Assembly: GCA_949775045.1 (NCBI GenBank)
Contig: OX459103.1
Coordinates: forward strand, 18,839,653 to 18,903,652
DNA length: 64,000 nt
Origin: Metridium senile
Taxonomy: Eukaryota > Cnidaria > Anthozoa > Actiniaria > Metridiidae
Reading direction: 5' to 3'
The notes under the pieces were generated by a model. The model searched no databases and was not told the origin of the DNA. It saw nothing but the letters and a program-made list of their open reading frames with translations. Shown here in pieces: positions 26,001-34,900 of the stretch (its first letter is position 1; each line of letters starts with the position of its first letter). The position numbers and the translations under genes are program-made.

Positions 26001-29000
26001 TGGCTATGATGATGATGATGATGAATGTGGCTATTATGATGATGATGAATGTGGCTATGATGATGATGAATGTGGCTATGATGATGATGATGATGAATGT
26101 GGCTATGATGATGATGATGAATGTGGCTATGATGATGATGAATGTGGCTATGATGATGATGATGATGAATGTGGCTATGATGATGATGATGATGAATGTG
26201 GCTATGATGATGATGATGATGAATGTGGCTATGATGATGATGAATGTGGCTTTGATGATGATGATGATGATGAATGTGGCTATGATGATGATGAATGTGG
26301 CTATGATGATGATGATGAATGTGGCTATGATGATGATGATGAATGTGGCTTTGATGATGATGATGAATGTGGCTATGATGATGATGATGATGATGAATGT
26401 GGCTTTGATGATGATGATGATGAATGTGGCTATGATGATGATGATGAATGTGGCTATGATGATGATGATGATGAATATGGCTATGATGATGATGAATGTG
26501 GCTATGATGATGATGATGATGATGAATGTGGCTATGATGATGATGATGATGAATGTGGCTTTGATGATGATGATGATGATGAATGTGGCTATGATGATGA
26601 TGATGAATGTGGCTATGATGATGATGATGATGAATATGGCTATGATGATGATGAATGTGGCTATGATGATGATGATGATGAATGTGGCTTTGATGATGAT
26701 GATGAATGTGGCTATGATGATGATGATGATGATGAATGTGGATATGATGATGATGATGATGATGAATGTGGCTATGATGATGATGATGATGAATGTGGCT
26801 ATGATGATGATGATAACTGTTGTGATGATGATGGTGTTCAAGGATAAGAAAATATCGTGTTTTTTTCTAGATGAATTTGATACTTATGAAGTAAAACGTA
26901 AAGAAGCTGAAGAGAAAAAAGAACGATTGTAAGTATATCCATTGAATTATTGCTCCCTCCCTCCCTATTTCTTCCCTCCCTCCCTCCGTCCCTCTCTCTC
27001 TCCCTCCCCCTCCTTCCCTCCCTCTCTCCCTCCCCCTCCTTCCCTCCCTCTCTCCCTCCCCCTCCCTCCCTCCCTTCCTCCACAACTCTCTCCCTTCCCC
27101 TCCCTCCTTCCCTTCCTCCCTCCCTCCTTCCATTCCAAAACGTATTCCAGGGTTCGTTCTGGTTTTGGAAAGTTTTGAAAATTGGTAATGCATTTTTCCA
27201 GGACCTGGAAAGTTTTGGAAAATTCCTTTTTCACCTGCTGGGCTATAAAAAAATTATGAATTTTTTGTCGGTTGCCCAGCTCCTACCTTAATAAAATTGT
27301 AATTAAAAAACGGCTGATGATTTTTTTGCCTGCCGCAATCAATGCCCGTTGGCACTTTTCGCTTGTGTGGTTTTGGAATTTTGAGTAATAGGCTTTGAAA
27401 ACGTTTTGGAAAAGGTTTGGAAATTTTCTCTGAGGATTCTGTACGAACCCTGGACTATTCATTCATTCATTTATCCCGCATTCATTTGTTTATTTACTGT
27501 AGAGATCCCAAAGATATGGTTAGACCAAGAGTGTCCCTATCAGCATGTCTAGAAGCCTTTGCTTCTCCTGAGACAATCCAAGACTTCTACAGTCCAGCAG
27601 TCATGGCTAAAACTACAGCTCTCAAGTATGTATACCTTAAAACAGGTTGTTAAAATTGAATGGTCATTCCAAGACGGAAAGGAACAATGGGTATACATCT
27701 AAACATGAATAATCGAGGTGCTTACAATCTTGTTCTCGTTCCGAACATGTTCACAAAATTCATATTTTTAAAAACACTTTGATCACTTGTGATATGCGAA
27801 AATATTATAATTCCTTTCCATCTTGGATTAACCTATCACCTTGGACAACCTTATTAGAATAGGTGTATGCCTATAATTCCTTTCCATCTTGGAATGACCT
27901 ATCGTCTTAGACAACCTTTTTGAAACATGCATGTTAACTATTGTTTAATGCTGGTATTTGTTCCCAGGACTACTCGGTTTGTGACGTTCCCTGACTACCT
28001 GGTGGTACAACTGAAGAAATTTACTCTCGGAGAGGACTGGGTACCAAAAAAGTTAGGTAAGTCTCATAAACACTTTTTTTATAATCAATAGTCCCCATCA
28101 CAGTTCCCTGCGCCATCTTGAAAGGTAGCCTGGCCTTTGCATCGAAGCGAGACGAACGTTGAGCTTGCAATGATAGAGACCTTTTAACACCTTGCAGGAA
28201 AATTATTCACGTGTCTCTATCATTGCAAGCTCAACGTTCGTCTCGCTTCGATGCAAAGGCCAGGCTACCTTTCAAGATGGCGCAGCAAACTTTTGTGTAT
28301 ATATACTGAAAGGATTTAACCAGTGGCTATCCTTGATGCAATCGGTACACGAACAACTGTTTTTGTTTGTAGATGTTGCGGTAGATGTTATGGACGAGAT
28401 TGATATATCACATTTACGAGGGACTGGACTCAAGGCTGGAGAAGAGGAGTTACCTGAAGGAGACGCAGCCCCACCCCCAGGTGGGTACATATTATCATCA
28501 TGACGTCATAGAAGTCGCGATCATAATTAATATCATCACCACCACCGCCATCATCATCATCATCATCATCATCATTATCATCATCATCGTCGTCATCATC
28601 GTCATCATCATCATCATCATCATCATCGTCACCATCACCATCATCGTCATCATCATCATCATCATCATCATCCCCATCATAACATCATCGTCATCATAAC
28701 CATCTTATCCTTTCATTGTTCACAGAGCCTCAGATAGACGAGAGTGTCGTCCAGCAGTTGGTTGATATGGGGTTTGAGAGAGAAGGCTGTAGAAAGGCTG
28801 TCCACCACACCAACAATCAAGGTAGGTCTCAAATCATTTGCAATTCCATTGAGTTACTTTTACACCGCATAAAAGAGAGTTACTGTGTTATTGGGACGTC
28901 AATAATTTGTTTTTTTTGTCTGTCTTTTCAGTTGTTTGTTTGTTTGATTGTTTTTGTAGGTGTTCATTGTTTGTCTGCCTGCCTTTTTTTGTTTTTGCTT

Positions 29001-30909
29001 GTTTGTCTTTTTGGGGTTTTTGTTTTATTGTTCGTTCGTATATTTGTTTATCTGTTTGTTTGTCTGGTTGTCTGTCTGTTTGTTTGTTTGTCTGTTTGTC
29101 TGTTTGTTTGTTTGTCTGTTTGTCTGTTTGTTTGTCTGTTTGTCTGTTTGTCTGTTTGTTTGTCTTTTTGTCTGTTTGTTTGTTTGTCTTTTTGTCTGTT
29201 TGTTTGTCTTTTTGTATGTTTGGTATTTATTTCCTTTCTTTCTTCGTCAGTCGTTATTAAGTTGTTATTTTGCTGTTTTTTGCTAGCTTCGTTCTTGCTG
29301 CATGCAGGCGACGTTGATTAATTCCAAAGCTCAGCAATAACCCAGAGTTTTTTCTCGACAGGAGTTGAAGCTGCCATGAATTGGGTCCTGGAACATATGG
29401 CAGATCCAGGTATTATATACATGCCCTAACACACTGCAGCACAATTATTTCAGTAGCCACTACTCAGTCGTTTTTACATTGAGTAACTGTGGATGCATCA
29501 ATTTACACAGTTATTTGAGTAACCACTACTCAGTCGTTTTTACAGTGAGTAACTGTAGATGTAACCAGGGTTGTTACGATTTCAGATTTCAGTGTTCCCT
29601 TACGTCGACCCCAATCCAAGTCGAGTTCGTCACCTGCTGTCAATGAAGAATCGGTTGGGATGCTGATGTCGATGGGATTCAGTAAAGACCAGGCCGTCAA
29701 GGCTTTGAATGCAACTGTACGTACCCCACCCCTCAAGGGATTGTTTTGTAATCTTCTGAGAGACTCAGAAATGTGCTTCCATCCACATATTGATGGTGGT
29801 GATTGTGGTGATTGTGGTGATTGTGGTGGAGATGATGGTGATTATGGTGGCGGTGGTGATTATGATGATGGTGATGATGATGATGGTGATTATAATGATG
29901 ATGATGGTGATTATGATGATGGTGATGATAATGGTGGTGATGATGATGATGGTGATGATGATGATGATAGTAGTGAAAATAATGGTGATGGTGATAATAA
30001 TGATGATGATGATGATGGTGATGGTGATAATGATGGTAATGATGATGTTAGTGGTGATGATGGTGGTGGTGATTATGATTATTATGATTTTGGTGATACT
30101 GCTAATGATGATGATAGTTGACCACGGCGTTATTTAATTTGCACTATGGTTGTAACAACTGTTAGCTATATCAAAGTTATGTTTTATCGTTTACGATTCT
30201 CTGTTGATGCATTTTATTATTATAGGATAATAACCTTGAGCGGGCAGCGGATTGGATATTCAGTCATGCGCATGAGTTAGATCAAATGGATGTCGATGAA
30301 GAAACTGAACCCCAGTATAAAGACGGACCGGGAAGTAAGTCGGCCATCTGTTTGGTTGTCGTTGCTAGAACTCTTTGTTATAGTTGATTGTTCGTTTGTC
30401 TGTGGTGTCTGTTTGTTCGTTCGTTCGTTTGTTTGTTTATTCGTTTGTTTGTTTATTCGTTTGTTTGTTTGTTTGTCCGTGCGTTTGTTTGTTTGGGGTG
30501 TGACAGATGTAAAACATTGATTGCCATGTATTTGTGTTGTAGAATACCGTTTACTAGCGTTCATCAGTCATATGGGAACTTCAACGATGTGTGGGCACTA
30601 TGTATGTCATGTCTATAAGGACGGCAGGTGAGAACATTCATGTTTTTATTCATTTATTTGATCATCCGTCCATTCCTCCATTCATTTAATCATTCACCTA
30701 TTAATATATTTATTTATTCATCCATCCATCCATCCATTCATCCATTAAGACATTAACTCTTTAATCCATCCATTCATCCATACTATCGACCTACTCATTC
30801 ATTTCTCTCCTTCTGTCCTAGGTGGGTCATATACAACGATCGCAAAGTCGCCCAATCAGAGACCCCTCCCAAAGAACTCGCCTACCTTTATCTATACAAG
30901 AGAGTCTAA
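9053..30909 (+). CDS. USP5: USP5 / isopeptidase T deubiquitinase, complete, 28 coding exons, 803 aa
   Basis: Cysteine protease that recognises the free C-terminal Gly-Gly of unanchored polyubiquitin and recycles ubiquitin. CDS exons: 9053-9142, 10113-10238, 11141-11201, 11883-11917, 12497-12589, 13829-13923, 14024-14074, 14753-14844, 15221-15313, 16528-16622, 17160-17228, 17816-17883, 18611-18667, 19064-19135, 19474-19567, 23216-23347, 23808-23855, 24592-24697, 26871-26928, 27503-27625, 27968-28056, 28373-28480, 28726-28821, 29362-29409, 29586-29716, 30226-30334, 30543-30627, 30822-30909. Every junction is GT-AG, phases join, and the total is 2412 nt. Order: n-UBP zinc-finger-like N terminus, ZnF-UBP (Cys188, Cys191, Cys208, His221), Cys box (catalytic Cys324), UBA1 (about 622-664), UBA2 (about 689-730), His box (His765). 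Vertebrate USP5 is 835-858 aa, so length is normal. The start at 9053 matches the family N terminus. Introns are filled with repeats. Confidence 0.95.
9604..9692. repeat. hairpin in USP5 intron 1
   Basis: GTATCTCACATGTGCTGAAT is complemented by ATTCAGCACATGTGAGATGC about 65 bp downstream. Confidence 0.7.
9798..10083. mobile_element. foldback element with a tandemly duplicated half
   Basis: AGCCTGGTTTACACTAGCGA at 9798 and AGCCTGGTTCACACTAGCGA at about 9935 start two similar ~140-bp halves sharing GCAGACTCAGTTGGGCTTT and ACTTGTCTTTTCTCACACCT. The right end CACTAGTGTGAAACAGGCT is the inverted complement of the starts. It is a nonautonomous TIR element in intron 1, very close to exon 2. Confidence 0.65.
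10290..10600. mobile_element. foldback-family fragments in tandem (98-bp period)
   Basis: AAACTAGCAAGTAAACTAGT occurs at 10366 and 10464, with GATAGGTAATATAATGAAAT around it. The same family appears at 42320-42500 and in part at 14568-14655 (linked to CTCGAAACGTCAGTAAAGTT). It also resembles the 75-bp array unit at 2410-3165. Confidence 0.65.
10601..11140 (+). other. rest of USP5 intron 2, no feature seen
   Basis: Unique-looking intronic sequence up to the acceptor before exon 3. A 75-codon minus frame at 10711-10938 has no recognisable motif. Confidence 0.4.
11202..11882 (+). other. USP5 intron 3, with a repeat-arm fragment
   Basis: Mostly unique. The stretch near 11560-11585 (CCACTCAGTCAATAAGTAC) resembles one arm of the hairpin element at 15915-16035, suggesting a degraded copy. 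Confidence 0.4.
11935..12480. repeat. (GAT)n array in USP5 intron 4
   Basis: GAT/GGT triplets with interspersed GTTCTTAATGATGGTGATG blocks, starting about 20 bp after the exon 4 donor. Poly-Asp and poly-Met frames here are artefacts. Confidence 0.9.
12604..13750. repeat. 96-bp tandem array in USP5 intron 5, about 12 copies
   Basis: The unit is 96 bp (32 codons), so a 354-codon frame stays open. It begins within about 15 bp of the exon 5 donor and ends about 80 bp before exon 6. Each unit contains CATCAGACACNAACNCCAAC then GTCTTTCTCAAGACTACATG. This matches, over roughly 85 bp, one arm of the foldback element at 53260-53458 (CAGTCTTTCTCAAGACTACA), so the array is an amplified transposon arm. 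Two variants (AACACCAACAG and AACGCCAACGG) are interleaved. Confidence 0.92.
14090..14567. repeat. (ATC/ATT)n array in USP5 intron 7
   Basis: About 480 bp of mixed ATC and ATT triplets starting about 16 bp after the exon 7 donor. Poly-Ile and poly-Met frames here are artefacts. Confidence 0.95.
14568..14655. mobile_element. fragment of the CGAAACGTCAG foldback family
   Basis: ACGAAGGGCTAAAGCTCGAA, then ACGTCAGTAAAGTTAATTCA, then GGTGTTACAAATTTCATTAT. The same strings occur around 10340-10600 and 42400-42500. Confidence 0.6.
14753..15313 (+). CDS. USP5: USP5 exons 8-9: ZnF-UBP domain
   Basis: Exons 14753-14844 and 15221-15313 encode [20 protein letters not shown], then [12 protein letters not shown], then [10 protein letters not shown]. 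Zinc ligands Cys188, Cys191, Cys208 and His221 are intact. Trp198 and Arg210 correspond to residues known in human USP5 to hold the free ubiquitin C terminus. The fold should therefore bind unanchored chains. Confidence 0.92.
14886..15185. repeat. tandem copies of a SINE 3' tail in USP5 intron 8
   Basis: Three reiterations (period about 120-150 bp) of TTCATTGTAAAGCGCATTGA, then GAAATGCGCTATATAANCAC, then ACATACTAACCCCTCATGAT. The TTGTAAAGCGC...GCGCTATATAA pattern is the tail seen in the SINE at 15391-15787. Confidence 0.75.
15391..15787 (+). mobile_element. tRNA-derived SINE, near full length
   Basis: Head with Pol III A-box-like TGGTCTAGTGG and B-box GGTTCGATTCC, a body with TGTGTCCTTGGGCAAGACAC and TCTTCTCGGATAAGGACGTA, and a tail ATTGTAAAGCGCTGTGAGCC...GAGCTATATAAATTG. 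Related copies lie at 42500-42645 (head and body, plus strand) and 55655-56045 (minus strand). It sits in USP5 intron 9. Confidence 0.85.
15915..16035. mobile_element. near-perfect foldback element (121 bp)
   Basis: CTTATTGACTGAGTTAGGTC on the left and GACCTAACTCAGTCAATAAG on the right are exact complements, and the arms extend about 50 bp around a short loop. The inverted TACGGACC strings that follow at about 16100-16220 may belong to a second degraded element. Confidence 0.85.
16036..16527 (+). other. rest of USP5 intron 9
   Basis: Contains several GTACGGACC/GGTCCGTAC inverted strings (16098-16215), then unique AT-rich intron leading to the exon 10 acceptor. Confidence 0.4.
16625..16771 (+). 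repeat. 21-bp minisatellite (7 copies) abutting the exon 10 donor, in frame
   Basis: Seven 21-bp units AAAACAGCTACAAGACAATC+T begin 2 bp after the GT of the exon 10 donor (16623). Read straight through from exon 10 the frame stays open as seven [14 protein letters not shown] heptads and stops at 16815-16817. Confidence 0.9.
16822..17005. mobile_element. foldback element, CACAGTNNCCTGCGCCATCT family, degraded copy
   Basis: The left arm has TGCGCCATCTTGAA, AACGTTGAGCTTGCAATGAT and AGAGACACGTGAATAATTGT. The right arm has GGTCTCTATCATTG and TTTGATGCAAAGGCCTGGCT. Better copies lie at 28099-28287 and 41092-41293, with a fragment at 45420-45505. Confidence 0.8.
17318..17370. repeat. (CATA)n microsatellite
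   Basis: About 13 uninterrupted CATA units in USP5 intron 11. Confidence 0.95.
17395..17745. mobile_element. interrupted copy of the GTACAAATGC foldback family
   Basis: CCCTGTACAAATGCTCCTTT near 17436 and TTGTACAGCGGTGCTAGATA near 17717 are adjacent in the copy at 31212-31437 (CCTGTACAAATGCGCCTTTT, TTGTACAGCGGTGATAGATA). Here about 260 bp of unrelated DNA separates them, indicating an insertion. Confidence 0.55.
17816..18667 (+). CDS. USP5: USP5 exons 12-13: catalytic Cys box
   Basis: Exons 17816-17883 and 18611-18667 join in phase 2 to give [20 protein letters not shown] then [22 protein letters not shown] is the USP Cys box with nucleophile Cys324. The catalytic Cys codon is 2 nt into exon 13. 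The matching His box is in exon 27. Confidence 0.95.
17945..18275. repeat. imperfect GAT/TAA arrays in USP5 intron 12
   Basis: Two copies of GATGATATTTATNATGATAT then TAACGNTGGTTGTAATGG are followed by (TAA)n and (GAT)n runs to 18275. The rest of the intron to 18610 shows nothing else. Confidence 0.85.
18770..19035. repeat. (TTCA/TCCA)n array in USP5 intron 13
   Basis: ATTCATTC, ATCCATGC and ATTTATCC reiterations with a partial 24-bp higher-order period. Confidence 0.9.
19165..19335 (-). mobile_element. partial copy of the SINE-like ACCGGATAACC family
   Basis: Contains GGGTTTTCTCCGGTTTATCC and GTTTTCCTCCCTCACTC, with GAGGTAGTGAGTGTGAGTAA and TAGTAGGGCGCACTGTGTCC. The family's other copies are at 24100-24530, 40960-41475, 51590-51975 and 54035-54235, mostly in the opposite orientation. 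Confidence 0.65.
19610..22826. repeat. 3.2-kb (TTATCG/TTATGA/TTATCA) array in USP5 intron 15
   Basis: Hexamer-based array built from ATTATC, GTTATC, GTTATG and GATATT triplet pairs, with longer blocks such as GATTATCGATATTATTATCG repeating many times. It is stop-free in a forward frame (1086 codons) and a reverse frame (1121 codons). These are artefacts of the triplet period. It starts about 40 bp after the exon 15 donor. Confidence 0.97.
22945..23180 (+). mobile_element. tRNA-derived SINE (second family) in USP5 intron 15
   Basis: The head has GGCACAGTTGGTTAGTGTGC (A-box region) and B-box-like GAGTTCGATTCTC, closing with CTCGCATCC. It is followed by about 150 bp of body. The tRNA-like head is diverged, so it is not scored as a functional tRNA gene. 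Confidence 0.65.
23216..23347 (+). CDS. USP5: USP5 exon 16: QQDAQEF block of the protease fold
   Basis: Forty-four residues with [20 protein letters not shown] and [11 protein letters not shown]. The (R/N)QQDAQEF string is a hallmark of the USP catalytic core, forming part of the fingers/palm region. Confidence 0.95.
23388..23680. repeat. (GGAT)n microsatellite in USP5 intron 16
   Basis: About 280 bp of almost pure GGAT beginning about 40 bp after the exon 16 donor. Confidence 0.97.
24100..24530 (-). mobile_element. SINE-like element split by a nested MITE
   Basis: The left part (24100-24187) has GATAACCCGGAGAAAACTCC. The right part (24458-24530) has GGGATTCGACCCTAGG, which on the minus strand is a B-box-like GGTCGAATCCC preceded by a tRNA-like AGCGGTGAGACCATTGGCC. 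The element is therefore a tRNA-derived SINE on the minus strand, interrupted at 24188-24457. Confidence 0.65.
24188..24457. mobile_element. 270-bp palindromic MITE nested in a SINE
   Basis: Ends ACACTGCAAAAACGGCTGAG and (complement of the right end) ACACTGCCAAAAACGGCCGA. The arms are complementary for over 100 bp through AACTCATTATTGAGT and TATAGTGAGTAAACCCAACTC. An imperfect 7-bp direct repeat (ACAAACT / ACAAACC) flanks it, consistent with a target duplication. Confidence 0.85.
24868..26815. repeat. 1.9-kb GAATGTGGCTATGATGAT array in USP5 intron 18
   Basis: Units are GAATGTGGCTATGATGATGA plus 0-4 extra GAT triplets (15-30 bp). Point variants GGCTTTGAT and GGCTATTAT are scattered. Frame-preserving triplet slippage leaves 717-722-codon frames open on both strands. 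These are artefacts inside an intron. Confidence 0.97.
26950..27140. repeat. polypyrimidine (TCCC/TCTC)n tract in USP5 intron 19
   Basis: About 190 bp of CCTCCC/CTCTCC just after the exon 19 donor. It could form H-DNA. Frames here are low-complexity. The rest of the intron to 27502 contains GTTTTGGAAA/TTTGGAAA reiterations and nothing else I can name. Confidence 0.9.
27660..27967 (+). other. USP5 intron 20 with short direct repeats
   Basis: ATAATTCCTTTCCATCTTGG occurs twice (about 27809 and 27871). Relatives lie near 53030-53085 (GACAACCTTTTTGAAATAGG) and 61297-61370 (TTGAGGTGCTTACAATCAT), so this is part of a dispersed repeat. Confidence 0.5.
28099..28287. mobile_element. foldback element, CTGCGCCATCTTGAAAGGTA family
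   Basis: Arms CCTGCGCCATCTTGAAAGGT and ACCTTTCAAGATGGCGCAG are complementary for about 85 bp, meeting at TTATTCACGTG. It sits in USP5 intron 21 and ends about 85 bp before exon 22. Confidence 0.88.
28540..28695. repeat. (CAT)n microsatellite in USP5 intron 22
   Basis: ATC/GTC triplets, low complexity. Confidence 0.95.
28726..29716 (+). CDS. USP5: USP5 exons 23-25: tandem UBA domains
   Basis: Exons 28726-28821, 29362-29409 and 29586-29716. UBA1 contains [20 protein letters not shown] and ends [13 protein letters not shown]2 contains [20 protein letters not shown] and continues in exon 26 ([11 protein letters not shown]). Both keep the MGF loop that contacts ubiquitin. The linker is Ser-rich (SKSSSSP). 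Confidence 0.93.
28925..29235. repeat. (TTTG/TGTC)n array in USP5 intron 23
   Basis: GTTTGTCTGTTTGTTTGTC-type repeat. Cys/Leu/Val/Phe-rich frames here are artefacts. Confidence 0.93.
29437..29560. repeat. duplicated 66-bp segment in USP5 intron 24
   Basis: CCACTACTCAGTCGTTTTTA occurs twice (about 29457 and 29524), followed by GAGTAACTGT. Confidence 0.75.
29790..30118. repeat. (GAT/GGT)n array in USP5 intron 25
   Basis: About 330 bp of GAT/GGT triplets beginning about 75 bp after the exon 25 donor. Confidence 0.95.
30385..30500. repeat. (GTTT/GTTC)n microsatellite in USP5 intron 26
   Basis: TTCGTTTGTTTGTTTATTCG reiterations. Confidence 0.9.
30543..30909 (+). CDS. USP5: USP5 exons 27-28: catalytic His box and C terminus
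   Basis: Exons 30543-30627 and 30822-30909 give [20 protein letters not shown], then HVYKDGRWVIYND, ending in YLYKRV and a TAA at 30907-30909. GHYVC carries the catalytic His765 and VIYND the polar third residue (Asn780/Asp781). Intron 27 holds a (TTCA)n tract at about 30645-30785. Confidence 0.95.
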
Positions 30910-31211
30910 CGTCACGTGACTAATCACCAGGACTACGCGACCAACGAATTCCCAGCATTCAATGCGTTCTTAAACATTTCTTGGATTTATGGTCGTGTGA
31001 TGTCACCTACGTCAAAAACAGACGTCATCGGTTTCATGACGTCAGACGTCAACACCGACCAATTTAAAGACAGGTCAGAAAAACGTCTGCGCATGCGTCA
31101 GTAAGCGAAGATTTTGACAGCGTCTTTCGTAAGATTTCGTAGACTTACAAAAAGATATCACTTTGATTCGCTACTGTTAACAAGAGACTAAGAGTTCTAA
31201 TATAGACCAGT
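30910..31211 (+). other. USP5 3' flank / 3'UTR
   Basis: Non-repetitive sequence after the stop, no further gene seen. The first AATAAA on this strand is only at 31821-31826, beyond two foldback elements, so the true poly(A) site is uncertain. Confidence 0.4.
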
Positions 31212-31437
31212 TTCATGTTATCTAGCACCGCTGTACTATTTCCCAAAAGGTGCATTTGCACAGGGATAATCTCGATCCGGAGTAAATCTGTTTTCTATTG
31301 TTTGGCCATAATATTTTGTCATGCTTTGCTTTGCTTGGAATTTATGAATATTTTGACAACAAATCGAGGCTTAGCCTGTACAAATGCGCCTTTTGTCCAA
31401 TTGTACAGCGGTGATAGATAACTTGTAACTGGAGTAT
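31212..31437. mobile_element. foldback element, GTACAAATGC family
   Basis: ATGTTATCTAGCACCGCTGT at the left and ACAGCGGTGATAGATAACTT at the right are complementary, as are AAAGGTGCATTTGCACAGG and CCTGTACAAATGCGCCTTTT further in. Confidence 0.8.
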
Positions 31438-31567
31438 TCTCTACTTTGACATAACCATAAAGCCTTCTGTTTGTGGGGTTAGATAGTGTAATTACAATTT
31501 GTTTCATTTGAATTTCAATTATCGCCTAAAACCAGAAGGCTTTATCGTTATTGTCAAAGTAGAGAAT
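31434..31567. mobile_element. 134-bp hairpin element adjoining the previous one
   Basis: TATTCTCTACTTTGACATAA...AAAGCCTTCTG is complemented by CAGAAGGCTTTATCG...TTGTCAAAGTAGAGAATA. Confidence 0.8.
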
Positions 31568-31820
31568 AGCTTCATTTTTAGGACTTTGGTTCTCGTCAGC
31601 GTATGTCCAAACAGACTGTACTAGCTCATGCGCAGACATTTTTCCGACCTGTCTTGATCCTGATAAAGAAGAGTTTGTCAAGACGAGAGCACCGTGTTAG
31701 AGTGAACTATTTCAATATGACGGCTCATGTGTATGAGTAAAGTCGACGAGAACAATTCTACAACTTGTTTACGGGTCCACATCCAAAGATTGACAATACT
31801 CTTACATTAAAGATGTTAAA

Positions 31821-31826
31821 AATAAA
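31821..31826 (+). terminator. candidate distal poly(A) signal for USP5
   Basis: AATAAA, 912 bp after the USP5 stop and 93 bp before the satellite. It is the first canonical hexamer downstream on the plus strand. Confidence 0.3.
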
Positions 31827-31918
31827 CAAACATGGCTTACTGTTTTTGTCTTTCAGACTTTTTGGGCGTTTTACATGGGCTATAGTCCATCAAAATTCGT
31901 CATTTTTGGTAATTTTTG

Positions 31919-34900
31919 AGCGATTTTTTTTACTGAACGTTTCAGGTCGATTTTTTTACGGAACGTTTCAGGTCGATGTTGTTTACTGAACGTTTCAGGT
32001 CGATTTTTTTACTGAACGTTTCAGGTCGAATTTTTTACTGAACGTTTCAGGTCGATTTTTTTACTGAACGTTTCAGGTCGATTTTTTTACTGAACGTTTC
32101 AGGTCGATTTTGTTTACTGAACGTTTCAGGTCGATTTTGTTTACTGAACGTTTCAGGTCGATTTTTTTACTGAACGTTTCAGGTCGATTTTTTTACTGAA
32201 CGTTTCAGGTCGATTTTTTTACTGAACGTTTCAGGTCGATGTTTTACTGAACGTTTCAGGTCGATTTTTTTACTGGACGTTTCAGGTCGATGTTGTTTAC
32301 TGAACGTTTCAGGTCGATTTTTTTACTGAACGTTTCAGGTCTATTTTTTACTGAACGTTTCAGGTCGATTTTGTTACTGAACGTTTCAGGTCGATTTTTT
32401 TACTGAACGTTTCAGGTCGATTTTGTTACTGAACGTTTCAGGTCGATTTTGTTACTGAACGTTTCAGGTCGATTTTGTTTACTGAACGTTTCAGGTCGAT
32501 TTTTTACTGAACGTTTCAGGTCGATTTTGTTTACTGAACGTTTCAGGTCGATTTTTTTTACTGAACGTTTCAGGTCGATGTTTTACTGAACGTTTCAGGT
32601 CGATTTTTTTACTGAACGTTTCAGGTCGATGTTGTTTACTGAACGTTTCAGGTCGATTTTTTTACTGAACGTTTCAGGTCGATTTTGTTACTGAACGTTT
32701 CAGGTCGATTTTGTTACTGAACGTTTCAGGTCAATTTTGTTTACTGAACGTTTCAGGTCGATTTTTTTACTGAACGTTTCAGGTCGATTTTGTTTACTGA
32801 ACGTTTCAGGTCGATTTTTTTTACTGAACGTTTCAGGTCGATTTTTTTACTGAACGTTTCAGGTCGATTTTGTTTACTGAACGTTTCAGGTCGATTTTTT
32901 TTACTGAACGTTTCAGGTCGAGTTTTTTACTAAACGTTTCAGGTCCATTTTGTTTACTGAACGTTTCAGGTCGAATTTTTTTACTGAACGTTTCAGGTCG
33001 ATTTTTTTACTGAACGTTTCAGGTCGATTTTGTTTACTGAACGTTTCAGGTCGATTTTGTTTACTGAACGTTTCAGGTCGATTTTTTTACTGAACGTTTC
33101 AGGTCGATTTTTTTACTGAACGTTTCAGGTCGATTTGTTTACTGAACGTTTCAGGTCGATTTTTTTACTGAACGTTTCGGGTCGATTTTGTTTACTGAAC
33201 GTTTCAGGTCGATTTTGTTTACTGAACGTTTCAGGTCGATTTTGTTTACTGAACGTTTCAGGTCGATTTTGTTTACTGAACGTTTCAGGTTGATTTTGTT
33301 TACTGAACGTTTCAGGTCGATTTTTTTACTGAACGTTTCAGGTCGATTTTGTTTACTGAACGTTTCAGGTCGATTTTTTTACTGAACGTTTCAGGTCGAT
33401 TTTGTTTACTGAACGTTTCAGGTCGATTTTTTTACTGAACGTTTCAGGTCGATTTTGTTTACTAAACGTTTCAGGTCGATTTTTTACTGAACGTTTCAGG
33501 TCGATTTTTTTACTGAACGTTTCAGGTCGATTTTTTTACTGAACGTTTCAGGTCGATTTTGTTACTGAACGTTTCAGGTCGATTTTTTTACTGAACGTTT
33601 CAGGTCGATTTTGTTTACTGAACGTTTCAGGTCGATTTTTTTACTGAACGTTTCAGGTCGATTTTGTTTACTGAACGTTTCAGGTCGATTTTGTTTACTG
33701 AACGTTTCAGGTCGATTTTGTTTACTGAACGTTTCAGGTCGATTTTTTTACTGAACGTTTCAGGTCGATTTTGTTACTGAACGTTTCAGGTCGATGTTTT
33801 ACTGAACGTTTCAGGTCGATTTTTTTACTGAACGTTTCAGGTCGATTTTTTACTGAACGTTTCAGGTCGATTTTTTTACTGAACGTTTCAGGTCGATTTT
33901 TTTACTGAACGTTTCAGGTCGATTTTGTTACTGAACGTTTCAGGTCGATTTTTTTACTGAACGTTTCAGGTCGATTTTGTTTACTGAACGTTTCAGGTCG
34001 ATTTTTTTACTGAACGTTTCAGGTCGATTTTGTTACTGAACGTTTCAGGTCGATTTTTTTACTGAACGTTTCAGGTCGATTTTTTTACTGAACGTTTCAG
34101 GTCGATTTTGTTACTGAACGTTTCAGGTCGATTTTTTTACTGAACGTTTCAGGTCGATTTTGTTACTGAACGTTTCAGGTCGATTTTGTTTACTGAACGT
34201 TTCAGGTCGATTTTTTTACTGAACGTTTCAGGTCGATTTTTTTACTGAACGTTTCAGGTCGATTTTTTTACTGAACGTTTCAGGTCGATTTTGTTACTGA
34301 ACGTTTCAGGTCGATTTTTTTACTGAACGTTTCAGGTCGATTTTGTTTACTGAACGTTTCAGGTCGATTTTGTTTACTGAACGTTTCAGGTCGATTTTTT
34401 ACTGAACGTTTCAGGTCGATTTTTTTACTGAACGTTTCAGGTCGATTTTTTTACTGAACGTTTCAGGTCGATTTTGTTACTGAACGTTTCAGGTCGATTT
34501 TTTTACTGAACGTTTCAGGTCGATTTTGTTTACTGAACGTTTCAGGTCGATTTTGTTTACTGAACGTTTCAGGTCGATTTTTTTACTGAACGTTTCAGGT
34601 CGATTTTTTTACTGAACGTTTCAGGTCGATTTGTTTACTGAACGTTTCAGGTCGATTTTTTTACTGAACGTTTCAGGTCGATTTTGTTACTGAACGTTTC
34701 AGGTCGATGTTTTACTGAACGTTTCAGGTCGATTTTTTTACTGAACGTTTCAGGTCGATTTTTTACTGAACGTTTCAGGTCGATTTTTTTACTGAACGTT
34801 TCAGGTCGATTTTGTTTACTGAACGTTTCAGGTCGATTTTGTTTACTGAACGTTTCAGGTCGATTTTGTTTACTGAACGTTTCAGGTCGATTTTGTTTAC

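Noticed and set aside
24688..26932. 717- and 722-codon open frames
   Set aside because: Triplet array in USP5 intron 18; both strands open because the unit lengths are multiples of three.
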